From NCBI RefSeq assembly GCF_000185305.1, contig NZ_GL622200.1, positions 1,662,330 to 1,726,329 of the forward strand: DNA of 64,000 nt, in the 5' to 3' direction. Source of the stretch: Aggregatibacter segnis ATCC 33393. GTDB taxonomy: Bacteria > Pseudomonadota > Gammaproteobacteria > Enterobacterales > Pasteurellaceae. Position 1 is the first letter of the stretch, and each line of letters starts with the position of its first letter. The notes under the pieces are model-generated. The model did not search any database. It had not been told where the DNA came from and worked only from the letters and a program-made list of their open reading frames with translations. Below are positions 29,343 through 39,957 of the stretch, one piece after another. Made by a program: the position numbers and the translations under genes.

Positions 29343-31874
29343 ATGACTGTTGTAAAAAAGTTAGGATACGAATTGAAGTTTGATCTCAATGAAGCCAAAA
29401 AACGCGTGGACTTTCTAGATAAATTACGCATTGATCGCGCTTTATCCGACACGACTGAATCCTTTCAACTTGTCTTTAAACTCATTCCTTTATTACTTCA
29501 TTTTAACCATCCGGATCTTCCTGGCTATGTTGCGAACGCGCCAACCGGGATTGCACGCTTTTCTCTCAGTGGTTTTCAACAAGATTACCTTGCTAGAACA
29601 CTTTCTGAAGAACAAAGAAAAAACATTCAAAAAAACCACCGCACTTTTGAGCAAGAAGCAATTCTAGGCGTATATGTGATGGGCAGTATTGCTTCCATCG
29701 CCCAAACACCATCTTCTGATTTGGATATCTGGATTTGTCATCGGGAAGATCTAAGCCAAAGCGCGCTCGAGCTGTTACAACAAAAAACCAATGTGATTCA
29801 ACAATGTGCAAAACGCTTTCAAGTAGAAATTAACTTCTATTTAATGGATCAAAAGCGTTTCCGTTGTTTCCGTTATACCGAACTGATGGACGGTGAAAAT
29901 TGTGGTTCAACACAATATATGTTATTGCTAGATGAGTTTTATCGTTCCGCCATACGCCTTGCCGGCAAACCTTTGTTGTGGCTACATTTATTGGTTGAAC
30001 GTGAAGAAAATTATGAAGCGGAAATTGAGCGTTTAACTCAAGAAGGACAACTGGATTTAAACGATTGGGTCGATTTTGGGGGATTAGGCTCGTTCTCAGC
30101 AAACGAATATTTTGGCGCAAGCTTGTGGCAGCTTTATAAAGGCATTGATTATCCGTATAAATCGCTGCTCAAAATTTTATTACTCGAAGCTTATTCTTGG
30201 GATTACCCAAACACCTTCTTGATTTCTCGCGAATTTAAGCAAGCTTTACTAAGTGGTGATCTGAACGTTGAACACCAATTTGATGCTTATTTAGCCATGT
30301 TGCAGCGGGTAACCGATTATTTAACGCGTCAAAAAGAATTCAAACGGTTGGACTTTGTGCGTTGCTGTTTTTATATCAAAGTACACGAAAACGAAGTGGC
30401 CCCCGGGGAAACGAACTGGCGTTTGGATGAACTGTTCAAACTGGCTCAACAATGGGGATGGAAATGCGGTCAATTAGAGTGCCTCAATAATCGCCGACAT
30501 TGGAAAATCAAACAAACCATGAAAATACATAATAGTTTGATTAAATTCCTCATGTTGAGCTATCGCAACTTAGTCCATTTTGCACGTAAACACCAAGTGA
30601 ATGCCAGCATCATGCCACAAGACATGAGTGTGCTGACACGTAAACTATACGCTGCTTTTGAAGAATTGCCGGGTAAAGTGACCTTGCTCAACCCACAACT
30701 GGCTGTGGATTTATCAGAGCCGGCATTGACGTTTATTGAAGTCAAACATAATCGACATTTTAAAGACGGTTGGTATGTCATCAATCAAACACCAGATGTA
30801 GAAGGTTGTTGTCATCCTCGTTATATCGAATACAACGAAAGCTTGAATAAGCTTGTGGCTTGGGCCTATTTCAATCGTTTATTAACCGCCAATACGCAAC
30901 TGTTCATTTCCAGCGATAACGTCGAATTAAAAACGTTGCGCCAATTTGTCACCGATCTTCGTTTAACATTCCCAATTGAAACGACTTTTGCAAGCAACGC
31001 CGATCTCAGCCATCCTTGCGAAATCCGTAGTCTTGCCGTCATTATCAATTTAACTCAAGATCCGACGCAACAGTTGAAGGATATCAAGCCCACCATCCAA
31101 GCCAGTGATTTGTTTAGCTTTGGTCCGAATGAAGAAAGCTTGGTCGGCAGCATTGACTTAACCTACCGTAATGTATGGAATGAGGTCAGAACGCTACATT
31201 TTGAAGGAGCGAATGCGATTTTATTGGCGTTAAAAGTGCTTTCCAACAAAATTTATCGTGGTGCGCCATCACCGAAATTCGTACAAGTTTTTTGTTATAG
31301 CCGCTACTATCGACATGCCTTACGCCGCATCGTCACGACACTCATTAATAAATGTATCAGCATCCAACTCGGGGTCACCGAACCGCCGAAAAACAATTTA
31401 TTGCGAGTAGCGGGAAAAAACTGGCAATTTTTCTTTGAAGAACGCGGTATTAGTTTGCAAGAAATTCATCACGGACGAGTCACAAAAACACATCAATTTG
31501 ACACCGCACTTAATAAAAAAGCTGCAGCGACGGATCCGGTGCCAACAAAGCACCAAAAGTATCCACGAGAAATCGATCGATTTGCAACGGAAGGTTTCCT
31601 GCAATTCTTCTTTGAAGATAATCCGAACGGCAGTTTTAACGTTTATATTTTAGATGAACTTAATCGCCTTGAGGTTTACCGCAACTGTGATGGTACAAAA
31701 GAGAAAAAAATTCATGAGATAAATAGAATTTATCAACTCTCAGGCTTGGATGAAAATGAGAATCCGTATAAAATCGTACAACGCGATTTTAATTATCCAC
31801 AATTCTACCAATTATTAATGACAGAAGAAGGAATAACGATTGTTCCTTTCCATAGCCGTTTGGCTTTGTCTTGA
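29343..31874 (+). CDS. cyaA: Class I adenylate cyclase
   Basis: Makes cAMP from ATP, the co-activator of CRP; in H. influenzae cAMP-CRP also switches on natural competence. 843 aa. The N-terminal catalytic half carries the nucleotidyltransferase motif [18 protein letters not shown] (about 114-131) with the paired aspartates, and a second acidic segment near FYLMDQ (about 165). The C-terminal half is the regulatory domain responding to the glucose phosphotransferase system in enterics. Divergent from hemC, as in E. coli. The narP ribosome site overlaps its stop codon. Confidence 0.97.
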   Translation: MTVVKKLGYELKFDLNEAKKRVDFLDKLRIDRALSDTTESFQLVFKLIPLLLHFNHPDLPGYVANAPTGIARFSLSGFQQDYLARTLSEEQRKNIQKNHRTFEQEAILGVYVMGSIASIAQTPSSDLDIWICHREDLSQSALELLQQKTNVIQQCAKRFQVEINFYLMDQKRFRCFRYTELMDGENCGSTQYMLLLDEFYRSAIRLAGKPLLWLHLLVEREENYEAEIERLTQEGQLDLNDWVDFGGLGSFSANEYFGASLWQLYKGIDYPYKSLLKILLLEAYSWDYPNTFLISREFKQALLSGDLNVEHQFDAYLAMLQRVTDYLTRQKEFKRLDFVRCCFYIKVHENEVAPGETNWRLDELFKLAQQWGWKCGQLECLNNRRHWKIKQTMKIHNSLIKFLMLSYRNLVHFARKHQVNASIMPQDMSVLTRKLYAAFEELPGKVTLLNPQLAVDLSEPALTFIEVKHNRHFKDGWYVINQTPDVEGCCHPRYIEYNESLNKLVAWAYFNRLLTANTQLFISSDNVELKTLRQFVTDLRLTFPIETTFASNADLSHPCEIRSLAVIINLTQDPTQQLKDIKPTIQASDLFSFGPNEESLVGSIDLTYRNVWNEVRTLHFEGANAILLALKVLSNKIYRGAPSPKFVQVFCYSRYYRHALRRIVTTLINKCISIQLGVTEPPKNNLLRVAGKNWQFFFEERGISLQEIHHGRVTKTHQFDTALNKKAAATDPVPTKHQKYPREIDRFATEGFLQFFFEDNPNGSFNVYILDELNRLEVYRNCDGTKEKKIHEINRIYQLSGLDENENPYKIVQRDFNYPQFYQLLMTEEGITIVPFHSRLALS

Positions 31875-31882
31875 GGTGTAAC

Positions 31883-32512
31883 ATGAATGACAAATTAAAA
31901 GTTTTAATTATTGACGACCATCCGTTAATGCGCCGTGGCATACAACAACTTGTTGAATTAGAAGAAGGTTTCGAGGTTGTTGGCGGTGCAGGCAATGGTT
32001 CTGAAGGGATTAATTTAGCGCTACAAACCTCACCGGATCTCATTATTTTAGATCTGAATATGAAAGGACTCTCCGGTTTAGATACGCTTAAAGCATTGAG
32101 AGCAGAAGACGTTGATGCTCGCATTGTCATTTTGACCGTGTCTGATGCTAAAAACGACATTTTTACCTTAATTGATGCCGGTGCGGACGGGTATTTATTA
32201 AAAGATACCGAACCAGACACATTGCTTTCTCAACTAAAACGCATCGCTCAAGGTGAAGTTATCCTCAGTGATTCCATTAAAAATCTCTTATTAGAGCGTC
32301 AATCTTCGCAAAGCCCTATTGACTCTCTTACCGATCGTGAAATTGACGTATTGCGTTTAGTGGCAACCGGTCTTTCCAATAAACAAATTGCCGGCCAATT
32401 ATTTATTTCGGAAGAAACCGTCAAAGTACACATTCGTAATTTGCTACGTAAACTTAACGTTCACTCACGCGTTGCCGCCACAGTGCTTTATTTTGAGCAT
32501 AAAAACGGCTAA
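31883..32512 (+). CDS. narP: Nitrate/nitrite response regulator NarP
   Basis: Two-component response regulator of the NarL/FixJ family, in Haemophilus paired with the sensor NarQ to control anaerobic respiratory genes. 209 aa: receiver domain with acidic pocket DD (11-12), phosphoacceptor Asp57 in LIILDLNMKG, Thr in ILTVSDA and Lys in LLKDTEP; LuxR-type helix-turn-helix at about 147-192 (TDREIDVLRLVATGLSNKQIA). I chose ATG 31883, six bases after GAGG at 31873-31876; that GAGG overlaps the cyaA stop, suggesting co-transcription. No sensor kinase lies nearby. Confidence 0.93.
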   Translation: MNDKLKVLIIDDHPLMRRGIQQLVELEEGFEVVGGAGNGSEGINLALQTSPDLIILDLNMKGLSGLDTLKALRAEDVDARIVILTVSDAKNDIFTLIDAGADGYLLKDTEPDTLLSQLKRIAQGEVILSDSIKNLLLERQSSQSPIDSLTDREIDVLRLVATGLSNKQIAGQLFISEETVKVHIRNLLRKLNVHSRVAATVLYFEHKNG

Positions 32513-32530
32513 ACCGTATAATTTCATAAG

Positions 32531-32563
32531 AAATAGCCGACAATGCTGTCGGCTATTTTTTTA
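32531..32563 (+). terminator. Terminator after narP
   Basis: AAATAGCCGACA / TGTCGGCTATTT perfect 12-bp stem, 4-nt loop and a T-run. Confidence 0.9.
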
Positions 32564-32686
32564 TTATCAATTTACTCGTTCCCTTTTCTTAAAAATATCG
32601 AAAAAATCCACCGCACTTTGTATAGGCGAAGCATTGCAGGGAAAAAACCTAACGAGTAAACTACCAAGGTTTAATGTGGGAGTTAT

Positions 32687-34444
32687 ATGAAGCAATTGTT
32701 CAATAAAAAAGCAAGTCAACGTTTCTATGCACTTGTATTTTCGTGCTTATTTTGGCATTCCTCTGCCTACGCCGAACATCTCGTTGATTTACAAATTGAT
32801 GGGGTAAAAAACGACGCTTTGAAAAACAATATCCAGATTCACCTCAATGCCATCGATAAAGAAGAGGCTGACGGCTCCGAACGTTATCAAGATATTGTCA
32901 GCAAAGCCGTTGATAAAGGTCTGCGTGCTTTAGGCTATTATGATCACCAGATTCAATTTGAATTAAAACCGCGAGCCAAGAACAAGCCGCTATTAATCGC
33001 TCACATTACCGTAGGCGAACCGGTAAAAATCTCTACCACAGACATCGTGATTAAAGGGGAGGCCAAACAAGATCCGGAATTCATTCAACTGGAAAAACAG
33101 GTTCCTAAAACCGGCACCATACTCAATCACGAAACTTACGAAGATTATAAAAACCAACTGCAACAACTCGCGCTATTTCGTGGTTATTTTGATGCAGAAT
33201 TTGAACAATCCCGTTTAGAAGTGATGAAATCCACACACGAAGCTTGGTGGAATCTCACCTTCGATAGCAAAAAACGCTACCACTATGGGAAAATTCATTT
33301 CTTACACGCGCAAATTCGAGAAGAATATTTACGCAACATGCTCAACATTCACTCAAATGAACCCTATTTAATGAGTGATTTTTCTACCTTAACCAACAAT
33401 TATTCCTCCTCAAACTGGTTCAGCTCAGTACTATTGCAACCGCACTTAGACGATAAAAAGAAATTAGTGGATGTGGATGTGCTGCTCTATCCACGCAAAA
33501 AAAATATTATGAACGTCGGACTAGGTTATTCCACTGATGTTGGGCCTCGTTTTCAATGGAGTTGGACGAAACCTTGGATCAATGATCGCGGGCATAGTGT
33601 CAGAAGTAATCTCTATTTTTCCTCACCGAAGCAAACGCTCGAACTGACCTATAAAATGCCCCTACTGAAAAATCCGCTGAATTATTACTATGAATATTCC
33701 GGCGGTTTTGAACGTGAAAATAAGAACGATACCAAAACAACCTCATCGACTCTTGCCGCACTACGCTATTGGAACCATCCTACCGGATGGCAGTATTCCT
33801 TAGGTTTACGCTTGCGCTACGACGCCTTTACCCAAGCAGATATCGCCGACAAAACGCTATTACTATATCCGACAACCTCGTTAACCCGTACCCGTTTACG
33901 CGGTGGTGCCTTTCCTGATTGGGGTGATTCACAACGTATTACCTTCGATTTTGGACGTAAATTGGGGATTTCTGATGTCAATTTCTGGAAAATTCAAGCG
34001 TCCACCGCTTGGGTCAGAACCTATGCGCAAAATCACCGTTTTCTTACTCGTCTAGAAATTGGCGTACTCAACACTGCAGATATTCACCGAATTCCACCCT
34101 CATTACGTTTCTTTGCCGGCGGCGATCGCAGCGTACGTGGTTATGGTTATAAAAAAATCTCGCCAAAAGATCGAAATGGCAAATTAGTCGGTGGTTCTCG
34201 TTTAGCGACAGGAACGATTGAATACCAATATCAGGCTTATCCCGACTGGTGGCTGGCCACCTTTGCTGATACAGGTCTAGCGGCAAATAGCTTTAAACCT
34301 GATGAATTACGCTATGGTGCCGGTTTCGGCTTGCGCTGGGCATCACCGGTAGGCGCCATTAAATTTGATGTTGCCACCCCGATAAAAGACAAAGACAAGA
34401 GTAAAAACATTCAGTTTTATATCGGGCTGGGTAGTGAAATATAG
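32687..34444 (+). CDS. tamA: Outer-membrane translocation module component TamA
   Basis: Omp85-superfamily barrel that, with TamB, helps insert autotransporters and supports outer-membrane lipid homeostasis. 585 aa: signal peptide (about 1-29, cleaved after AYA), three POTRA domains (about 30-265), and a 16-strand barrel. The hallmark lid motif [14 protein letters not shown] is at about 480-493 and the final strand ends FYIGLGSEI. The ribosome site GGGAG lies 8 bases before the ATG. Co-transcribed with tamB 21 bases downstream. Confidence 0.95.
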   Translation: MKQLFNKKASQRFYALVFSCLFWHSSAYAEHLVDLQIDGVKNDALKNNIQIHLNAIDKEEADGSERYQDIVSKAVDKGLRALGYYDHQIQFELKPRAKNKPLLIAHITVGEPVKISTTDIVIKGEAKQDPEFIQLEKQVPKTGTILNHETYEDYKNQLQQLALFRGYFDAEFEQSRLEVMKSTHEAWWNLTFDSKKRYHYGKIHFLHAQIREEYLRNMLNIHSNEPYLMSDFSTLTNNYSSSNWFSSVLLQPHLDDKKKLVDVDVLLYPRKKNIMNVGLGYSTDVGPRFQWSWTKPWINDRGHSVRSNLYFSSPKQTLELTYKMPLLKNPLNYYYEYSGGFERENKNDTKTTSSTLAALRYWNHPTGWQYSLGLRLRYDAFTQADIADKTLLLYPTTSLTRTRLRGGAFPDWGDSQRITFDFGRKLGISDVNFWKIQASTAWVRTYAQNHRFLTRLEIGVLNTADIHRIPPSLRFFAGGDRSVRGYGYKKISPKDRNGKLVGGSRLATGTIEYQYQAYPDWWLATFADTGLAANSFKPDELRYGAGFGLRWASPVGAIKFDVATPIKDKDKSKNIQFYIGLGSEI

Positions 34445-34465
34445 CAACATAAAACGGATTACTTC

Positions 34466-37400
34466 ATGACAGAACAGACAGAAAAAACGGCTCAAACAAC
34501 AAAAGCAAAATCGCCAAAACGCCTTTGGCGGTGGATTTTATGCCTTGTAAGTGCGGTCATTTTTTTACCTATTTTGGCCCTCTTCGCCCTCCTTTCAACA
34601 GAAAGTGGTCAGCACAAACTCCTCCAGTGGGCAGATGCAGGGCTCGATACTCTTTCCATTGAACAAGCACAAGGCAACTTAAAGGAAGGGTTAACATTAA
34701 AACATCTGCGCTTTCAAACAGAAGGTGTGGATGCCCATATTGAGGAAGCGCATCTGCAGCTACAATTAAGCTGTTTATGGCATTTAGACGTGTGCATTGA
34801 TGATATCACCCTGACACAACCATCCATTCTGATTGACACCTCCTTGCTGCCAGCCTCTGAACCTAAAAAGAACAGCAACGGGAAGATGAAACATGTGTTC
34901 TTACCTATCTCAGTTAAAATCAATCGGTTAGCTGTTAACGATTTCTCATTATCTCTTGATAAAAATAAAATCACTTTAGGTACATTCCATACAGCAGCAA
35001 GTTTAAATAACGCCAATGGATTAACATTAGCGCCGACACAAATTGAGAATTTCAGTTTTATTCACGATTTAACCTCAACCACAAAAAACACCGATACACC
35101 TAAAAAGACTGAAACTTCCACACCAATTCAATGGGAAGAGTTGGAACAGTCTCTCCGTAAACCGCTGTTTAGTGAATTGCAGCAAATTGAACTGCCTTTT
35201 GCAATACACATTCAAGGCGTGCAAGGCAAAAACTGGCGATATCAAAGTCTCAGTGGGAAAAATACTGTCGAGCAAGATATCCTCGTTTCTTCCGCTGAGC
35301 TTCAAGCACACGCAACTGATGATATTATCGAACTAGCTAAATTTGATGTGCAAAGCTCACTTGGTCAGTTACAAGCGAATGGGCAAGTGGCTTTTCAACA
35401 AGATTTCCCATTGCAATTTGATGCCTTCGCTAAAATTAATGACATACGCCAAAATAACGACCTCGTTTTGCCTGCAAGCCAAGCGGAAATCCATCTTTCA
35501 GGCGCATTAAAAAAACAGACCGCACTTTCTTGGCAAACCCAAGGCGCGTTGGAATCACAACTAAATGCTCAAATTCAAGCTGCTGAACCCAACCTTCCAC
35601 TTCAAGTGAACTTGACTGTGCCTCAAGCACAATACCCTTTTAATAACAAAGATCCGTTAAAAATCCAGGATTTCAATTTCACCCTAGACGGCAACTTAGC
35701 TACCGCACAAATACAACTTAAAAGTGCGGTCAGTGGTATGGGAATACCAAACAGTAATTTAGCATTACAAGCCGTCTCACATTTATCCGGCATAGAAATC
35801 CATCAACTTAAACTCAATACATCAAATGGAACAGCAGATTTAACAGGCAACCTCAATTGGCGTGATGGTGTGGAATGGAACTGGCATTTAGCATTGGCAA
35901 AGATGGCGCTTGGTGCCTACTTATCTGATTTTCCGGCAATCATTTCCGGCAGCTTAAATTCACAAGGAAAAATCACTCAAGACAAGCAACAAATTTCGGT
36001 TTCAGATATAGATCTGCAAGGCTCACTGTCGCAACGCCCATTGAGCCTAACCGGCAATTTACATATGGCAGAACAACCATTACTTAATGTACCGCAGCTC
36101 ACCTTCACTTACGGCGACAACAAGATCAACGCTCAAGGCAACCTTGGTTCCGTCTCCGATTTTACTCTTGATATTAATGCGCCGAATTTAAGCGGTTTAT
36201 TGATCGGTTTATCCGCCTCAGTTAATGGCAAGGGCGCAGTAACCGGCAACATTATGCACCCAAATCTTGTTATGGATTTAACCGCAAAACAGTTTCATTT
36301 CCGCGACATAGGACTTACCCAAGCCGGCATTAAGGGGCAGCTGAATACGGAACAACAAATCCAAGGTCAGCTTAATGCCCAGCTCAATGGATTTCATTAC
36401 AATGACATCAAGGTGAATAGCCTCCAGCTCTCTGCTTCTGGAGATGAACAAAAACACAGTTTGCAGTTGATTTCAGAGGGGTACCCCATTGCTGCCAACA
36501 TGAATATCATCGGAAATTTCGACCGCACTTTACAACAATGGCAAGGCACGATTAGCCAACTTATGCTAAAAACGGAGTTTGGCCACATCCAAACAAACAA
36601 AAGCGTGTCTGTCACATACGACAATAAAAGCACCCAAAGCACCATTGCCGCCCATTGCTGGATGCACAGCAACATAGATCTTTGTTTTCCGCAAACCTTT
36701 AATGTCGGCACTAATGGTGAAATACCTTTTGAAATCAAACGCTTTGATTTAGCATTTATCAATAAAATACTTGAAGAGGATCTTTTGAAAGGCAAGCTGA
36801 ATAGCAAAGGAAAAGTAGCCTGGTCAACACAGGCACCACTATCAGCTGAGATACAAATCAACGGCAATGCCTTATCTTTGGCAAAAAAATTAGATTACCG
36901 GACTTTTAAATTAGACATGCCAAAAGTCGTGCTAAATGCCAACTTAGCAAATAACGATCTTGCCTTAAAAACAGAGATTCATGTTCAGGAACAAGGCAAA
37001 ATCAATGCTGATTTAAAATTACAGGACATTGCTAACACCCGTAAACTCAGTGGAACTTTTACAATTCCGCACCTCAATCCCGCGATTGTTAACCAACTTT
37101 TAGCCAATGATGAAAAAGTCAGTGGAGAACTCAAAGCCAATCTCACATTAGGTGGAAACCTAAGCGCACCAACACTGAACGGCGATATTCTACTTAAACA
37201 ACTAAACGCAAAAATTCGGGCATTACCTTTCGATATTAAAAATAGCGAATTGGCGTTACATTTTGCCGGTACCAACTCCACGCTAAAAGGGTTTGTACAA
37301 ACAGATGACAGTCGCTTAAATCTCAGCGGTGAAGCCCATTGGAAGAATATCAATGAGTGGCGCACCCGCTTGAACGCGCAAGCAGAGAAATTTAAAGTGG

Positions 37401-38341
37401 ATATCCCATCAATGGCAAAATTGACCATCAGTCCGAATGTTGAAATCACTGCCTCGCCAAAACTCTTAGAATTATCGGGAAATATTGAGATCCCCAAAGC
37501 GCGAATCGCCATTGAAAGCTTGCCGGAGAGCGCCATTGAAGTCAGTACTGACGAAGTCATTTTAGACGGTAAGACAAAAAGAACATTGCCAAAAAATATT
37601 CCGGCAGAAACACGAAGCGGCATAGCGGTAAAATCTGATCTGAAAATTCATATTGGGGATGATGTCAGCTTAAAGGCTTATGGGCTCAAAACCTATTTAC
37701 ATGGTTTACTTAGCGTAAGACAAGAAAAGGGGAACCTGGGTTTATACGGCGAAGTTAATCTTAAAAATGGGCGTTACGCCTCCTTTGGGCAAGATTTGAT
37801 TATTCGCAAAGGCTTAATCAGTTTTGTGGGCCAACCTTCCCAACCATTCTTAAATATTGAAGCCATTCGCAACCCAGAAGCGATGGAGGACAATAGCGTC
37901 ACTGCCGGCGTGAAAGTCACTGGGTTAGCCGGCTCACCAAGCATGACTGTTTTCTCCGAGCCCGGCATGCCACAGGATCAGGCTTTAGCCTACATTCTCA
38001 CCGGACGTTCTTTAGAAAACAGTGGCGATGCATCTTCAAGTGGCTCTGTGGGTGCGGCCCTATTAGGCATGGGGTTAGCTAAAACCGGGAATGTTGTAGG
38101 CGGCATTGGAAAAGCCTTCGGAATTAAAGATCTGAATCTCGGCACACAAGGCGTCGGTGACAGTTCTAAAGTGGTAGTGAGCGGCAATATCACACCACGT
38201 TTACAAGTCAAATACGGTGTGGGTTTGTTCGATGGCTTAGCTGAAGTGACCTTGCGTTATCGCTTGTTACCACAACTTTATGTACAATCGGTGTCAGGCG
38301 TTAATCAAGCCTTTGATTTACTCTACCAGTTTGAATTTTAA
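34466..38341 (+). CDS. tamB: Translocation and assembly module protein TamB
   Basis: Inner-membrane-anchored AsmA-like protein spanning the periplasm to TamA; related proteins carry phospholipids along a hydrophobic groove. 1291 aa: basic N-terminus (KSPKRLWRW), one membrane anchor at about 23-46, a very long repetitive beta-taco region, and the conserved C-terminal DUF490/TamB domain (about 940-1291) with GLAGSPSMTVFSEPGMPQDQALAYILTGR. The anchor helix is partly encoded by an uptake signal (34549-34557). Several more uptake signals lie inside the gene (near 35518, 35721 and 36522). Confidence 0.95.
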   Translation: MTEQTEKTAQTTKAKSPKRLWRWILCLVSAVIFLPILALFALLSTESGQHKLLQWADAGLDTLSIEQAQGNLKEGLTLKHLRFQTEGVDAHIEEAHLQLQLSCLWHLDVCIDDITLTQPSILIDTSLLPASEPKKNSNGKMKHVFLPISVKINRLAVNDFSLSLDKNKITLGTFHTAASLNNANGLTLAPTQIENFSFIHDLTSTTKNTDTPKKTETSTPIQWEELEQSLRKPLFSELQQIELPFAIHIQGVQGKNWRYQSLSGKNTVEQDILVSSAELQAHATDDIIELAKFDVQSSLGQLQANGQVAFQQDFPLQFDAFAKINDIRQNNDLVLPASQAEIHLSGALKKQTALSWQTQGALESQLNAQIQAAEPNLPLQVNLTVPQAQYPFNNKDPLKIQDFNFTLDGNLATAQIQLKSAVSGMGIPNSNLALQAVSHLSGIEIHQLKLNTSNGTADLTGNLNWRDGVEWNWHLALAKMALGAYLSDFPAIISGSLNSQGKITQDKQQISVSDIDLQGSLSQRPLSLTGNLHMAEQPLLNVPQLTFTYGDNKINAQGNLGSVSDFTLDINAPNLSGLLIGLSASVNGKGAVTGNIMHPNLVMDLTAKQFHFRDIGLTQAGIKGQLNTEQQIQGQLNAQLNGFHYNDIKVNSLQLSASGDEQKHSLQLISEGYPIAANMNIIGNFDRTLQQWQGTISQLMLKTEFGHIQTNKSVSVTYDNKSTQSTIAAHCWMHSNIDLCFPQTFNVGTNGEIPFEIKRFDLAFINKILEEDLLKGKLNSKGKVAWSTQAPLSAEIQINGNALSLAKKLDYRTFKLDMPKVVLNANLANNDLALKTEIHVQEQGKINADLKLQDIANTRKLSGTFTIPHLNPAIVNQLLANDEKVSGELKANLTLGGNLSAPTLNGDILLKQLNAKIRALPFDIKNSELALHFAGTNSTLKGFVQTDDSRLNLSGEAHWKNINEWRTRLNAQAEKFKVDIPSMAKLTISPNVEITASPKLLELSGNIEIPKARIAIESLPESAIEVSTDEVILDGKTKRTLPKNIPAETRSGIAVKSDLKIHIGDDVSLKAYGLKTYLHGLLSVRQEKGNLGLYGEVNLKNGRYASFGQDLIIRKGLISFVGQPSQPFLNIEAIRNPEAMEDNSVTAGVKVTGLAGSPSMTVFSEPGMPQDQALAYILTGRSLENSGDASSSGSVGAALLGMGLAKTGNVVGGIGKAFGIKDLNLGTQGVGDSSKVVVSGNITPRLQVKYGVGLFDGLAEVTLRYRLLPQLYVQSVSGVNQAFDLLYQFEF

Positions 38342-38344
38342 TCT

Positions 38345-39892
38345 ATGAATAACGAAAACTTACTCAGTAAAGCCAATGAACTGCATGCGCGACGCGGCGA
38401 AGTGCGTGAAATTGCTGCCATTGATCTCGGCTCTAATAGCTTTCACATGATTATTGCCCGCATTGTAAACGGCACACTACAAGTACTTTCCCGTCTTAAG
38501 CAAAAAGTACAGCTTGCCGAGGGGTTAGATGAGAATCAAGTGCTAAGTCCAGCCGCGATTGAACGTGGTGTTAACTGTTTAGCATTATTTGCAGAACGCT
38601 TACAGGGGTTTCCTGCCGACAACGTCAATGTCGTCGGCACATATACCTTACGCCGTGCTGTGAACAATGAAGAATTCCTACGTCAAGCGGCAAAAGTCTT
38701 CCCTTATCCTATTCACATCATCAGCGGTAAAACGGAAGCGAAAACCATCTACGCCGGCGTTTGCCATACACAGCCTGAAATTGGTCGAAAATTTGTTATC
38801 GATATCGGGGGCGGGTCAACAGAGATGATCATCGGCGATAACTTTACGCCATTAATTTACGAAAGCCGCCATATGGGTTGTGTGAGTTTTGCCAAGCAAT
38901 TTTTTCCTCACGGTCAAATCAATGAAGAAAATTTTCGTCTGGCAAAACAAAGCGCTTTAAACAAAATTGAAGATCTCGCTTGGGAATACCGAAATTTGGG
39001 TTGGCAATCCGTGCTCGGCTCGTCCGGTACAATTAAAACCGTCCATCAAGTTATTTGTGAAAACATTGATCCGAATGGCACTATTACTGCTGAACGCTTG
39101 AACCGACTCATTCAACAAACTTTGCAATTTAGCCACTTTGATCAAATCCAATTTAACGGACTAAATCATGATCGTGCTGACGTTTTTGTGCCGGGCTTAG
39201 CCATTTTAAGTGCGGTTTTTGAAAACTTTCAAATTGAGAAAATGCGTTATTCCGATGGTGCTCTGCGGGAAGGGGTAATGTATAGCTTGGAGCAAAACTT
39301 CCAAGTCAATAATATTCGTGAACGCACCGCACTTGGTCTGATGGAACAGTTTAATATTGACCAAGCACAGAGTGAACGGGTATATCAAAGCGCCTCGTTA
39401 CTATTTGAGCAATACCAACATTGGCAAAACCAAGAAATGGTTGCTGAAATGAAAGACGTTCTCTTGTGGGCTGCGCGTTTACATGAAGTGGGGATTGTCA
39501 TCAATCACAAAAATCTACAAAAACACTCTGCGTATATTTTATACAACACTGAGTTACCGGGTTATGACAACGAGCAACATCGTTTACTGTCAACTTTGGC
39601 ACGTTATCACTTAGGGAATTTCAAATTGCCGGAGATGTTTAAATTTTCTCGTTATCACGAGCAAGATGTGTTGGCATTAATTCGCATTTTACGCTTAGCA
39701 ATTATTCTCAATCGAGCCCGTCAAGCGACAGAAAAACCTCAAAAAATTACATTAAAAACTGACCGCACTTTGGTAGATTGGCACTTAACATTTGAAACGG
39801 ATTATCTACAACATAACCCATTAGTAAAAAACGATCTGGCATTAGAACATCGTTTCTTGCAGACATTGGGATTATCCTTATCAGCTCGTTAA
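38345..39892 (+). CDS. ppx: Exopolyphosphatase (Ppx/GppA family)
   Basis: Releases orthophosphate from polyphosphate chains; the paralogue GppA also cleaves pppGpp. 515 aa. N-terminal actin/Hsp70-like fold with DLGSNSFHMIIARI (about 27-40) and DIGGGSTEMIIGD (about 152-164); C-terminal HD-type helical domain (about 320-515, with ARLHEVGIVINHKNLQKHSAYI). Overall it aligns with E. coli Ppx better than GppA. It starts three bases after the tamB stop, so it is likely the last gene of tamAB-ppx. Confidence 0.94.
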   Translation: MNNENLLSKANELHARRGEVREIAAIDLGSNSFHMIIARIVNGTLQVLSRLKQKVQLAEGLDENQVLSPAAIERGVNCLALFAERLQGFPADNVNVVGTYTLRRAVNNEEFLRQAAKVFPYPIHIISGKTEAKTIYAGVCHTQPEIGRKFVIDIGGGSTEMIIGDNFTPLIYESRHMGCVSFAKQFFPHGQINEENFRLAKQSALNKIEDLAWEYRNLGWQSVLGSSGTIKTVHQVICENIDPNGTITAERLNRLIQQTLQFSHFDQIQFNGLNHDRADVFVPGLAILSAVFENFQIEKMRYSDGALREGVMYSLEQNFQVNNIRERTALGLMEQFNIDQAQSERVYQSASLLFEQYQHWQNQEMVAEMKDVLLWAARLHEVGIVINHKNLQKHSAYILYNTELPGYDNEQHRLLSTLARYHLGNFKLPEMFKFSRYHEQDVLALIRILRLAIILNRARQATEKPQKITLKTDRTLVDWHLTFETDYLQHNPLVKNDLALEHRFLQTLGLSLSAR

Positions 39893-39908
39893 TTGATTTA
39901 CTCTTCCA

Positions 39909-39948
39909 TAAAAAAATCCCCGCGGATAATAGCGGGGATTTTTATTCT
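39909..39948. terminator. Bidirectional terminator between ppx and pckA
   Basis: AAAAATCCCCGC / GCGGGGATTTTT 12-bp stem with an 8-nt loop between converging genes. Confidence 0.9.
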
Positions 39949-39957
39949 TTCGTCAGA

